Source: Saturnia japonica (lineage: Eukaryota > Arthropoda > Insecta > Lepidoptera > Saturniidae). Taken from it: a stretch of DNA of 64,000 bases. The DNA lies in assembly GCA_033032175.1 (NCBI GenBank), contig CM065307.1, forward strand, positions 8,990,001 to 9,054,000. The letters run 5' to 3'. Shown here in pieces: positions 11,966 through 24,800 of this stretch; position 1 is the first letter of the stretch; each line of letters begins with the position of its first letter. The notes beneath the pieces are model-generated. The model saw only the letters and a program-made list of their open reading frames with translations. It was not told the origin of the DNA and ran no database searches. Made by a program: the position numbers and the translations under genes.

Positions 11966-13564
11966 TATTTTCACAAAGTATAAACCGAAATATTGACAAA
12001 GAAAACCTCATGTTTTATAAACATGGATTGTAGTTCAGAATCTGTGCAATAAAATTTAAGTACTTACTATAAAAGTTATTAAACTATATTTTATAATTAT
12101 TTTCAATTAGTAATATAGATGTCGATTTAAGTTTTAATAGGACCAGTTAATTTTAACTTACGTCAGTGTGCAAGAAGTTGTATCGATAAACTAAAAAGAA
12201 AACCACATTCTCAGATTTCCTTTATTTTGTAATAATCTACACACTGCACATTGTACATACAAACCAGATCGCTACGACGAAATACACTACGAGAAGCGTA
12301 GCACCACGGCTTGTAGCTATAGCGTCGGCCAACCGCTACGAAAACCACCCTCTATAAATTTTCCCTGTGACGTCACACAACAACTACGACGCTACTAGGG
12401 TGACATAAAGTAAAAGATCAGAGAATAAACACTATTACGGCGGGCACTTCGCGAAAGCTAGTGTAGTTGAACAGGATAACATGACGGTCAGTAGGTTTCA
12501 ATAGTTTTCCCAACTATTGAGACATATCGTAAGGGTGCTCGGTAAGGAGGGAACCTATAATAATGGAAACCTGAGATGTCAATCAAAATAATATATTTAA
12601 GTTCTTTCTACATAAAGTAACAAACTTAGTTAGAGTAGGTCTAGGATTTTCTTATTTTAATTCATTTTCCTAATAATTGGAATTACAAATCCAAATTGAA
12701 ATCATTCGTATGTTTTTACGTTTAATGATTATTTTTTAATTTAATATTTTATGTTAATTAATAATCTAGTTTCACAAGCTTTTATATAACTTGCCGTGAT
12801 AGCAACTGAACTTCAATCGATTGAGTTAAAATTTTGCATACACGTTTAGATTGAATGACAATGCATGGTTAGCTAAGTGACGTCATTCTAAATCCAATAT
12901 GGCAAACTCCCAAAGATGGCGAACCAGTTATTTTTATGCACCACCATGATATGGGTATCAAATGAAAGGGTTTGCTGAGAAGAATAGGAAAAAATATTTA
13001 TTAAAATATATTTTTTAAAACAACATTTTTTATTTAATGTTTCAATAATTTTTAAAAGCTTGTAGTGCAAATAACAAAAAAAGAAAGGGGAATTTAAACT
13101 AAATAAAATATCTTTCGCGTTACGAACTTTTAAAAGTATTGAAATATTGTTGGTTTAAATAAAGTTTGTTTTATTAATATTCTTTTTCTCTATCTAAACA
13201 GGATAAACTATTTATACAGTTGTAGTAATAGTCATTCCAAGTGCACGCTATCTATAGCTAAATTTTTAACGCAACATAATCTTTGGTTAGATGACCTATT
13301 AAATCAAGAATTGAGTTATAGTTATAAAATCATTATTATAGATCGATATAGACTACAGTAACCTTACCCTTGTGAAATGACGTTTACTAAAATTATAAAG
13401 ATTTTTATTATTATTAAGTTATTCTGTTATTGTATTTATTAAGTAGCTATGCTCGCAACTGCGCTCAAGTGTAGAGACGCGATAATGTTATTGTTGGTGA
13501 TCCTTAGAAAGTAAACATATACTCTCACTGATTTGTTTTTTAGGTTTGTTAAGATCTACCATTA

Positions 13565-13920
13565 TGTAGTACATTAATTTGACATATTCCTCTTGTTTTA
13601 CTAAGCGTAAGCCATTTAAGCACCCTAAAGTCGTTGATTTACCGATTTGTTTTTTATTTGCGCAGAGCCCTAATTATTTTTCTAGAAGAAAAATAGCCCA
13701 AGTAGTTCTTTATAATAAATATCAGCTACCTGCGAGTGAAACTCCCGTCAAAATCGGTCAAACCGTTTCGGAGATTACCCTGAACAAACGACAGACTACA
13801 ATTTTAAAAACGGTTTTTTTGTTATAAGTACCGTATATACTTTCAATATGCATTTAGTAAAAAGCTGTTATTTTAACATTACAAACAGGACACTTCAATT
13901 TTATTTATTTGTATATATTT
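13565..13920 (-). repeat. Helitron-type interspersed repeat (family G), inverted copy
   Basis: Read on the minus strand it runs AAATTGAAGTGTCCTGTTTG, then AACAGCTTTTTACTAAATGC, then CCGAAACGGTTTGACCGATT, then GGTAGCTGATATTTATTATA. The same order occurs on the plus strand at 33695-33950 and 56575-56835. The last of these continues into a Helitron-like 3' end, which is why I group the family there. Confidence 0.6.
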
Positions 13921-16089
13921 TTATATCACTTTGCTTTTATAACAAAAATGTTTGATAAATTAAAGTTATCCGACAAAATATATAAAAATAAATTGTTTTG
14001 AAGCTAAAAGTTATAATAATTCGATACTACATTACATTTTAAATTTATGTACGACTCATTAAATTAAATATACAAAAACAAAAAGGTTGCCAAAACTGCA
14101 GTGTTGTAAATTCAGGGAAACTTGCCAAATGTGAAAAGTAGATGATGTTTGGTACCTTTGGCCTTTTACGCGTGACCTTTTTATACGCTGCGGCGCTTTT
14201 CACAAGGGGTGGTTTGTCCGTGTCAGAGGTCGATTGTACTAGGACAACATAACAATCCTAGATGTATCCCACATTTCATGTTATAAAGTTTGATGCATAT
14301 GAGATTTACTTCGTACTTCATGAGAAGTTTTTGGTTATTAATATTAAGAGCGATATTCGATATACATATCTAAAAAAAAGTTTATAGGTAATAATTATTC
14401 GGTTTCTTCGTTACAGAATAGGTACTAATTTATTGTACTACACAATATAAGATTATCACGGATTTATCTATAAATATTATTGATATTATGAATAATCACT
14501 GTTTCAAGCCTGTTTTTTGACTTTATATTTATTATTATCTATATTTTATATATAAAAATCTTGTGTACGTCTGTTAGTGGTTGTAAAACTTCTGAACCAC
14601 TGCATTGATTGAACTTATATTTACATAATATATTTCTTGATATGTTACGATCCAAAAGGTACCACTGTGGTCAAGCCACTAACTACCGTAAAGGGTAGAA
14701 CAACGTCAACGAGGCCAAGTAGTTCTTTATAAAGTTTATCAATAATAACAAATTTCAATTTCACGACTAGGGTTTTACATACCTGCTTAATTAACCTAAA
14801 ATGTAACTAACGCTAGGTATAAGTGATGTTTTGTTCATAAATTATAACAAAACAATTTAAAAAAAAGGAAAACCTACTTCAGTGTTTTTGAGGAGTTCCC
14901 TGGTGTATCTTCCAATGAAAACAAAAAAAGTTTACCCTTGAGGTATCCCCTGTCCAACGAAAAGAGAATCATCTAAATTGGTTCATAAATAAATAAGTTT
15001 TGCCCGAACATCAATAAAAAAATAAATATGCAGTCGAATTGAAAACCTTTTTTTAAGACAATAAATTCCAAGTCAAAAGTAGCTACTTACAATTTTTTCA
15101 ATTTGCATTTACTGAATAAAATAAATAACGTTAGACGAATATTAAGCCAGACATTTAAAAAACAAATAACGAACGACATTTTTTTGATATAACAAAACTG
15201 CGTCGACAGTATCCCATTATAATATGAAAATTTCCTCTGCATATGTCGTTCGTTGAAATCTGTTTCATTCCGACCCGCCCGCCCACGGACACACTAAGTA
15301 GGGCGGTAATTTTCTACGGGCGCCCCTGCGACTAAGACATCATAAACCTCAAGAGCAGTAGTAAAACAAAATGAAACAATACACATTGGGCATGCGCAAT
15401 GTTCGCAAACTTTTTACGCTCTATACCAGGGACTACATATCAGGCTCTCCATGAACCTGCTAACCAACAGCATAAAAGCTGTCTGTATAGTTTTCATATT
15501 AATGGAATTCAAAGTTTTTTTCCATATTACACATTACGGAGTCAAAGTTACCACCAGTACATTGAAAGAAGCCAGAAAAACTCAACCGAGCTTAATAAAT
15601 AGCTTAATTAATACCGAGCAAAATAAATATTATCAAGGCTTCAGCCATCATGCAACTAAAATTTAAAATACAATATAACAAATTGGCAATGGTAATGATA
15701 AACAACGATTTGAATTTTTTTTTAGTAAATGAAAAATATGTATAAACTATTATGTTATACACATACCTAAATTATCTAAAAAAAAACTTATATTCCAATT
15801 TTTTTCTAGAAGAGCCGTTTTTCTTTTACACGTGTAGGAACTAGCAGGCTGGTAGTCATAATTTGAACAATAACAGTGAGTTATATTTACGAATAAAACC
15901 TTAGGATAGTTCAGTAGTTTAAAAATAACTGTATATTAATTAGATAATAGGTACTTAATTATTCTTATTTGTAAACTTATAGCCCATATATCATTGGCCT
16001 TATGTACAATTTTAACAATGTAATCAAGAGTTAAGTATTACGTCCACATTGACGCAAATATATTGTACTTTCATATTTCAGTTTATCTA

Positions 16090-16345
16090 ACGATTCAAGA
16101 GAAACTTCGACATTTTACAAAGACCTCGAACGGGGTACGAAGTATTGGGCGGCGCGACGCGGCGGCTTTGTAGGTCGTGACGCGACCGGCAAGTGACGTC
16201 AGACGCGAGGGTGGAGGGTGCGATGGGCAATAGGGCAAGGGTAGTGGCCCCCCAGTGAAAGTCGAGACTCGAGACTGCCGGCGTCAGTACAGCCTTGCTC
16301 GCCGGTCGGTAAATACACTCGGCTCTCACAAATCTGAATACTACG
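16090..16345. promoter_or_regulatory. CpG-rich island, possible promoter or 5' exon
   Basis: A sharply GC- and CpG-rich block (for example GGCGGCGCGACGCGGCGGC and CGTGACGCGACCGGC) in otherwise AT-rich DNA, containing a CRE-like GTGACGTCAGA at about 16193-16203. Both strands stay partly open, but the minus-strand 87-codon frame shows no protein features. It could be an untranslated first exon or promoter of a gene such as the PARG-family gene 5.5 kb downstream, or an unrelated repeat. Sequence alone does not decide. Confidence 0.3.
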
Positions 16346-18713
16346 ATCATTTAATATTATTTATTTACTTAGTATCACAAAGTAACACTTTATTTAAAAT
16401 TTCGATTTAATTTATATTTTAAATATCGTATAATATTGAGTGTAAAATTGACAAGTTTTTCGTACAAAACTTTCGTGTTTTGAATTTCGTGTAAGTTTTT
16501 TTGGAAAAATTATTTTGCTGATTACTATAAAAAAACGTTAACATTACAGTAAATAATATGATTTCGGTAGCTGTATGGATTTTTCATTTCTTTCGCTTCC
16601 ATGTTACAAACTGATTTTGCCGATCTCTATTAATAACTGTGTATAACCCAGTTAATGTGGCCATGAAATGTCTATGAACAAGTATAATTATGTTGAAAAA
16701 AATATATAATTATTCACACATGATCAAAATATGAACCGAACGTTTTATAAATTCCAATATCTATTGAAGTTAGCGGAGAAACGTTGACATATATGCACAA
16801 ATAACGGGTCCTATGACTCTCTGTTAACCCAAACTTTTTATTTAAAGTCTAATTTCAGCGCCGATGCACGAAAGCAGCTAAAAATAACCGAAGTATTCGC
16901 GCTCACGTCTCGCCGCTACAGCCGGACCGCGTTTTCATTCCTTACACTATTTTTGTATTACGAAAATTCATTAGGATATAGGAACATTTAAATAAATAAT
17001 AGTGACCTTCCCTTATGCAGACAATGAGAAAAGTGCGTAAAAAGTGAACTACAGTCACATGCGACGTTTACCAATGACAACGTTGCAGTGTTTGCAAATT
17101 TAAAACATACTTCAACGTAGATATAATACTTACAAGGTAAGCAACATAAAAATATATTTTATATATTTTTATATCTTTAAATATATACATAACAATATAT
17201 TTTGTTGTGCGTTCGTTATTACCTACTTACAATTCAGTTTATAGTTGTAAGCATCTCGTTGAGCGTACCTATTACTGATACATACATAAATATTATACTA
17301 CCACTAGCGTTTATGTACTCGAAGTAACGTACCTATGTTATTTTTTAACTTTTTATTTTCAACTTCAAGAACTGCCTTCTTTGCTTCCGAATTTTCCATT
17401 AACAGACTACATTTTTAACATCAATATTGAATTAAGTATAATAAATGATGAATAAACTAGTGAACTCTCGCAAAGGTAATGCAGTAGGTAGTGCTATCAC
17501 ATCGGCCGTAATATTTAGTTGCATTTACCGCAATTTAACTATGATCAATGGTGCATCAAGACTACATACAATACCTATAATTAAAAATTGCGTTCTAGAT
17601 CTCGTGCAATGTAATAATTTTTATTCATAAGATTAAAAAGTGCTCATGGGATTTTTATATTAACTTTGACAAAAAAAAAACTATAGGTAGGTACTCCATT
17701 TCCACATGGATACAAAATAAAAATTTAATTTTATTATTAAAATTTGTCATATGTGAAATAAGTAAATTCTCGTTTTTACCGCGCAAATACGTATTGCAAG
17801 ATGTTTGCTTTTTTAGACATCGTACAGAGTTTATATGTAAACTACACATATTGGAAAGTGTATTTAAGTAAAACAAGAAAAGACATTTACAATTATTTTT
17901 TATTATTTACCACAATTTTTTATCAAGTATTTTCCATGAACTTTTTCGTAACTGAAATAACACAAATATTGATCAACTACTTTGAGTTTAAGATCAATAA
18001 TACTTATTCATATTGGATAAAAATCGATCCAATGAACAATTAATGCATGATTTTAGTGTTTTGTGGCTCGAAAGGTCGTGCGTATGCATTAAATGGTCCA
18101 GATAGAAACAAGAAAAACTAACCAAGCCATTGGTTGCCATCCATTACATCAATATCATGTTTATAGTATTTAAATTTAAGTCCATGCAGGATTTATAATA
18201 CCATCAATTAATAAAACAAAAGATCGAAATAAAATTTTCATTAAAAAACAACTCTCATATCAATATAATGATTAGAAATAACATATTCTGCACTAATTTA
18301 TAACTTACACATTTATAGCCCAGATAAGGCACTAACTATACTTTGGCTAAGTTTTGGTTATCTAAAAACAAAGTTAAGTACTAATAAGACCAGTGGAAGA
18401 CTAATTCACATATTTGAGAAAATTATTTTTCAATAAATACCATATTATGTAAAATATTGAACAGTGTATCCTATTTACATATTATCATGAAAACTATACT
18501 TACATATTTAAAAAAATAACTAACACCTTTTTATCTAATCAACTGTAAACTACAAACATTATAATACGAATATAAAAACATTTAACAAAAAATAGACAAC
18601 ATAAGTATATATAAAAACTTGTTAACAACTTGTAAACTGTATTAATACAAAATTACATTAAAATCATAGCACCATTACATTTCTACACTTGTAATATGTA
18701 TATAATATTATTC

Positions 18714-19370
18714 TTATTGAAGAAATTTTGGATCCAAGTATGTGGTAACTTTTGGCCAAATTTCATCAGAAGTGCGGCCTGAGAACTCTTTAAGAATACC
18801 CTTTTCCATGTAAAACTTAATTACAGGGCGAGTTAAACTGTCATATATTTCTAAGCGTTTCTTCACTGCCTCGGGTTTATCATCAGGCCTTTGAACCAAT
18901 GGTTCTCCAGTCACATCATCTTTCCCTTCCACTTTTGGTGTATTAAATCCAATGTTATAAACTCTTCCAGAGGGCAAATGAACCCATCTGTTCTTCACTC
19001 TGTCAATAATTACTTCGAATGGCACAGCAAGGTTAAGCACAACATCAACAGGTTGAACATTCCATAAAGCATTCGCTTGACCAACTGTTCTAGGAAACCC
19101 GTCTAACAACCATGGCACATTATTGACCTTATTTATTTCAGCCATCATGAATTTAATCATCACATCATCAGGTACGAGTTTTCCCTCATCCAAATAACTT
19201 TTAACTTCTCTCCCTAATGTTGTTGTTTTCTGTATGTGATCTCTCAGAATGTCTCCACTTGATATATGCAGCACATTATACTTTTTCACAATTCGCGAGG
19301 ATATTGTGCCCTTCCCGGAACCGGGTGCACCGAGAATCAACGCTTTTAAAAGTTTTGACTTCACAGTCAT
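18714..19370 (-). CDS. AK3: adenylate kinase 3, GTP:AMP phosphotransferase (218 aa, intronless)
   Basis: A single open frame from the ATG at 19370 to the TAA at 18714-18716. The P-loop is GAPGSGKGT (residues 14-22). The NMP-binding segment has SSGDILRDH (37-45), the core has LLDGFPRT (88-95), and the LID starts at about residue 126 with NRWVHLPSGRVYN and continues to DDVTGEPLVQR and DDKPEAVKKRL. The LID lacks the four-cysteine zinc site of bacterial-type long adenylate kinases and matches the AK3/AK4 pattern. AK3 is a mitochondrial-matrix enzyme that uses GTP to phosphorylate AMP, recycling the GTP made by succinyl-CoA ligase. The length is normal (human AK3 is about 227 residues). The first ATG is chosen because the frame upstream opens only with non-ATG codons. 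There is no intron and no poly-A tract near the stop, so recent retroposition is not evident. Confidence 0.93.
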   Translation of the reverse strand: MTVKSKLLKALILGAPGSGKGTISSRIVKKYNVLHISSGDILRDHIQKTTTLGREVKSYLDEGKLVPDDVMIKFMMAEINKVNNVPWLLDGFPRTVGQANALWNVQPVDVVLNLAVPFEVIIDRVKNRWVHLPSGRVYNIGFNTPKVEGKDDVTGEPLVQRPDDKPEAVKKRLEIYDSLTRPVIKFYMEKGILKEFSGRTSDEIWPKVTTYLDPKFLQ

Positions 19371-21817
19371 TTTTATTACGTGTACTTTGTACTTTGACCC
19401 GTCCACACTAGTATAATAGTACTTATAACGTAGATACGCGCTATCGACTAATGTATAGGCATAGCTACCACAATATCGTATACGACAACCTTGTGAATAA
19501 ACACCGTCAACTGTATTTGATTAAAATGAGAACCAAATACAATTGCCGAATTATCTCTATTGGCATTTGATAAAAGGTATTTTAATTTACCTTATCATGA
19601 TCGCTTGGCTAATGTATCGTAAAAAACTTTCAATTTTCCATTTAGTGTCCTTATGAATTACTTCGGCACATTTTGTACTTGTATTTTATAATGTTAATGA
19701 AACTGATTAATTGGGTTGTGAACGTTGTATGCATTATTGCAAATTTGCTGTTTTTTTCTTTTTAATAAATGTAAATTAAGTTTGTAAATGAAACAAAATA
19801 CCGCCGTACTAACATCATCGTAGTTGGACGTAGACAACTCGCCACAGAACAGATTAAAACCAAAATGTCAAACGATAACGGATGCGTTCGAGACTCGAGT
19901 AACTAGTTCAAATTTAATGTATAAGTTTAAAAGCGTCTTTTGTTTATATTTAGCTGTCTAGATGATACTATAGTTAACAACTGTAGTTTCTAATAATTTC
20001 CAATAAATATTTAATGTTTATGGACCATATAAATGAAGCCAAAGTATTTTCTTACTGTTTAATTTAAAGATTAAATTTACTCTCAAAATGAACACACGAA
20101 TAAACTGGCGCGAAGATTACGCTTTCCGGTGATAGCACTAACCGCGAAATTCAAACTGGTGTGTTCTTTTTAAATGCTGCTAAATAATTATTATTGAAGA
20201 TTTTTAATATTAATATCTATATTAATAAATCTGTAATTCTGCCTGTACATGATTTATTTTCTCGATAGGCGTACTATATGAACGATACTGATCAAAATAT
20301 GCCATTAAAAAAATTTGTCTGTCTATCTGATGTGTCCGGATTTAACTGAAAAAGGCTTAATAAAAAAAATTTAACATCACTTTTAGATATCGTAAAAAAA
20401 TACATTTTTGCTAATTCTTCACCGATTTTGATGAAATTTTGTGCACGGGAAAAATAAGTCATTCCATGAATGATGGGGCTATGAGAATTTTCAGTAACAC
20501 TTATAGTAATCGTAAAAACAACCCAAGAATTTAATTAATACTTAACCGATTTTCATGGAGTTTTGTATACGGGAAATATTTCCATAATTGATAGGCGATA
20601 AGAATCGACAACAATATGAGTAAAACTAAAATTACGGGATGGAAATAATTACTGCGTAACAAACGCGTACGGAGCCTCTCGGACACACTGTTAGTAATTT
20701 ATAAGTTTAATGTTTATAAAGATTTTCCAAATAAGGGCAGTACCTACTTAAAATCAAATTTTAATAGTTTTGATTGATATATTATTACTTACTTTTGCCA
20801 GCGGTTTTAACCGTTTTCCAAAAGTGCCAAGTATATACACATAAGTACGTGTGTACTTTAATACTGTAATTTCGAGTATTAAGTAGTGACACCTATTATG
20901 TATAGTACTAGCTATGCCCGCGACTTCGTCAGCGTGGTATACTTCGTATATGAAGAACAGCAACCAAATAAAAACTTCCCCTCAACTAAGTCTCACCTTA
21001 CAGTATTTGACCGGTATAAGCTTTGAGAATACGCAAATAAAATCATTTTAAATCTTAACCGACCTTTACGAAAAACTAATTTTATTTAAGTTTATTCTTA
21101 TAAACCGTTAATATCCAGTGAATAATAGCGCTCTAAAAAGTGTAAACGCTCTCTTTAGTGTAATTTAATAAAAATTTAATAGCGCAAACACCAAACAATG
21201 ACATCTATCGTAGCTAATGTACATCGATTTTTTTTAAATTATTTTGAACATTAAAAAAACGTTAAAATCTATCTAAAAACATTTAAAAATAATAATAAAA
21301 ACCTAGCCTTAAATATTTTCAATGTACATATTTCGACTCTTTTCTCTTTTATTATAAGTATACATGGACTAATTTGATATCTTTTCACTTAGTTTCACTA
21401 AATATTTAAAATACATATATTACAAAATTTCATTTACATACATTATTTTTTATACATGTACATAACCTAAACGCAATTTATAGACCACACCAATGTCCAT
21501 AGGTGTAACAGTGCATCCTTAATGTACCTTCAGACTATAAACTACTGTCATACCAAATTTAATTAAATTCGGTCTAGTAGTTTCTGCGTGATTGGCATTC
21601 AAACATACCGACAGAGACAAAAATTTCAAAATCTATCGAAATGTGTCCTGTGCATGATTGTAAGGCCCCGGTATTATTTTTTCTCAAATATCTTCAATGT
21701 ACAGATTCGAGTCGAGAGTCGATTCGAGAGTCAACTCTTTACTATAGTAATAGAAGTTACGAAGAAGTAGAACACGATACCGTAATTGAAAATAAGTATT
21801 TTATTACTTATTTCAGG
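19371..21817. other. spacer between divergent AK3 and the PARG-family gene
   Basis: AK3 reads leftwards and the PARG-family gene rightwards, so this spacer should hold both promoters and the 5' untranslated exon of the latter (its ATG directly follows a splice acceptor). I found no convincing core promoter. Repeats occupy 20210-20640, which begins TATTAATAAATCTGTAATTC, a word also seen at 6560. A Helitron-like 3' end on the minus strand (CTAGCTATGCCCGCGACTTC) lies at about 20909-20942. Confidence 0.5.
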
Positions 21818-24800
21818 ATGGCGCTTGTTATGTTGCCTTGTGAACTTCCTTGGTGGACCTCAGTGCAGCGACACTTGAAGCACCTCTTGCTAGCGTCCTC
21901 GCCAACGAAGCTAACGGCCAGCATGTTAAAAATTCATGACATGTGCAAGTAAGAAATATGATACTTTCATTAACAAAGAATATTTTGTAAATTAATTATT
22001 TATATTTTATTCCTCTGTAATAATTTGTTGGAGTTTTCATATAGGTACATAGCTCGCATTAAATTATTTAATTGTGTGTTAAGAAATTAAGATTTAAGCT
22101 AAGAATGTCATAAGTGTTGTCTAAAAAATATTTTTTGTTTCGTGCCTTTTTGCTGAGGTAATAAAATTCATTATTGCGTGACAACAAACCATTTTTGTAC
22201 CATTTTACCATTGCCTAAAACTTTCCTATCTCATTTTCACCCACGTTAAATCTTATGAATTTATGTGTCTGTCTCTTTCGCTTTTTCGTTTCATCGACTT
22301 TTAAATCACGACGATGCTAAAGAAGTTTTCACTTCAAAAATCATCCAAATCGTTGGAGCCGTTTCCGAGAAACCATTTGGTTTCTTAACCGTTTGGTTGA
22401 AAACTTATATACGAGGTGTGTCCCAAAAGTATCCGACCTGTACCAATAACTTCGCGCCAAAACGTCCGAATGACCTTTATGAAGTACGAGCATAGCAACT
22501 GACTGTTCACGAAGTCATCGGTTACCATGGCAACTGACGAAATTTACTATTTCGAGCGCAACGTGTCTTTAGGTACGTTGTCGATTTCACGTTCGTCGAA
22601 TTTTGCTATCGTGGAAAATGACGGAGATTGGAACAACGAATTTGCATAAAATTTTGCTCCAAAATCCGAAAGAGTTGTGTACAGACCGTCGAAATGATGC
22701 AGGAGGCCTTTGAAAATGCTTGTATAGGCAAAACTCAAATAAAATAGTGGTACAAGCGATTCAAAAATGGTCGCACGAGTGTATAGGCGAGCGGCGACTG
22801 ACTTCACCATGATAACGCGCCAGCGCATTCATCGAACCTCGTGCAACAGTTTTTAGCGAAACACAATATTAAACAACTCCGTCAGCCTCCGTACAGTTCC
22901 GACAAAACCCCCTGCGACTTTTGGCTATTCCCAAAGTTAAAAATGCCGCTCAAAGGATACCGGTTTGACGATAGAAAGACGATTGAAACGAATGCGACGC
23001 GTTCACTCATGGCCATTCCAAAAACCGATTACCAGAACTGCATTTTAGGATGTAAAAGCACGAATGGGAGCGTCTTGTTCAGACGAAAGGGAACTACTTC
23101 GAAGGATGTCATGAGCCGGATAACGAAAAATAATGCCAGTGCAAAGTTACAAGTACTTACAGGTTGGTTACTTTTGGGACACAGTAGTATATTTATATAC
23201 ACACAATGTGTATTTAAAACCCCGTCGAATCCGAAAAGGTTACATAGGTAACCCAATAACATTAACAAAAAAAAAAAAAAACAAAATTTTATTGCGATTT
23301 AGAATTAACATATTTAGTTTGTATCCCTAAAATTTAGCAAATTTTGAAAGCTTGATAACAACGGTGCCAGCTCCGGCGCGGCGCGGCGCGGCGCAGCGGT
23401 ACGTTTGATCATATGACGGTACCCTGCGCCGCGCCGCGCGCGCGCGCGCGCCGCCTGTATTACTATGTTAGTTTCCTCATTTAACTAATTTTTTTTACAT
23501 TGAATTAGGAGTAATTTTTTTACTTATAATCTGAGATAGATAAAATAAACGGAATATAATCTCGATACATAATAACACCTTCACGGATCCGACAGGGTTT
23601 TTAATACATACTGTATATACAAGAATTGCTCGCTTAATAGTCTTAAATTATTATTTATAGATTGATAATATAAAAATATTCAATTATCATATTTTCTTGT
23701 CAGTATTGGGATTGACCCAGACGATGACATAAAAGACCCGGACCTTATGAAAGGCTTGGAGCAGTTCCTGGATGAGGAAATGACCGAAGAAGAAAGGAGG
23801 AATTTCCTCGACAACACCATAAGGATAATGGTGAACCGAGCTCTACATTTAAAGCGATGGCGACCACCGAAAGGACTCGTGTTTAGCTTGCAACAACAAA
23901 GTATGTAATCAAAGTTTACTTATATGATCAAAGCCAACTTATATTGAGTTTATTTTTTTTATTTTATTTAAATAATGTCTCTCAGATCTGTGTTTATTAA
24001 CGATGCCCCGATACGGGCTTTTCAGATACGATACCAATTTTTACATATTAGGAGAGCTTAGGTATCTCTCAACTTCGTCTTTGAATGAATTCGCCATCAA
24101 AGCGGATAAGGATCATTTTAAATATATCGACGTATCGGCAAATGCGATGGGGAATAATTTGACTACTTCGGTAGTTGTCACAACTCAAAAAAAGAATGCG
24201 TACGCAATAGGTTTACTTCGCAAGTCACTTCGAGCAAGAAATTTAATTAGGCAAAATTACAAAATGTCTTAATTGTTACTTATTATTAATTGTTATTACT
24301 ACTAATTTCTTAAAGGTTCTAAATTTTATTTTAATTATTTTTTTGTTTTATTTACATTGAATTTTTTTTTTAATTAATTTTATGGAAATTTTAAAGAACG
24401 ACCTCAAATTTAGTTCGAATACGAATTTCCATCTGCTTCCTTCGTGATCATTTTTTTTCAGTTTCTTTGAAATAAGTTCTTATTTGATATGCATTGTGAA
24501 GAGCTAAGAAAACGGTTGTTTTTAAAATAATCTGCAAGCCAAATTTCATAACGATTTTTTAATTATTTTTAAGGCATTTTGGTGGAACAAAATCTCAATT
24601 AAATATTAAATAAAATTATATTTTTTATTATATATTTATTAAATATTTAATTAAATATTTAAATCGCATTTTTAATTTTGGACAAATAATTGTTGTTTTA
24701 ATATTTATAAAATAACCTGTGTTTAATCGTTTTTTGAAATCAGAAGAAAAAATTAGAGTTAAATTGAATCTTTTTTTTTAAATAAACTTTGATGTTGCAT

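Larger units (their letters stand above)
11966..18650. other. long gene-free stretch
   Basis: No supported gene. Contents I can name: a repeat copy shared with 33695-33950 and 56575-56835 (inverted, about 13565-13920); a second shared repeat at about 14865-15005, with ATCTTCCAATGAAA, GTATCCCCTGTCCAACGAAA and AATTGGTTCATAAAT; and GC-richer patches at 12240-12440, 15250-15340, 16090-16340 and 16855-16940. Short frames of 60-87 codons have no recognisable features. Confidence 0.5.

Noticed and set aside
15399..15666. Overlapping frames of 67-71 codons, one starting MNLLTNSIKAVCIVFILME like a signal peptide
   Set aside because: No further conserved features, no splice context and low-complexity AT-rich codons; probably chance.
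16087..16350. 87-codon minus-strand frame in the CpG-rich island
   Set aside because: High GC lengthens random frames. No motif, signal peptide or splice partner was found.
24003..24272. 89-codon plus-strand frame in intron 2 of the PARG-family gene
   Set aside because: It lies between well-supported exons 2 and 3, has no recognisable motif, and cannot join either exon without breaking phase continuity.
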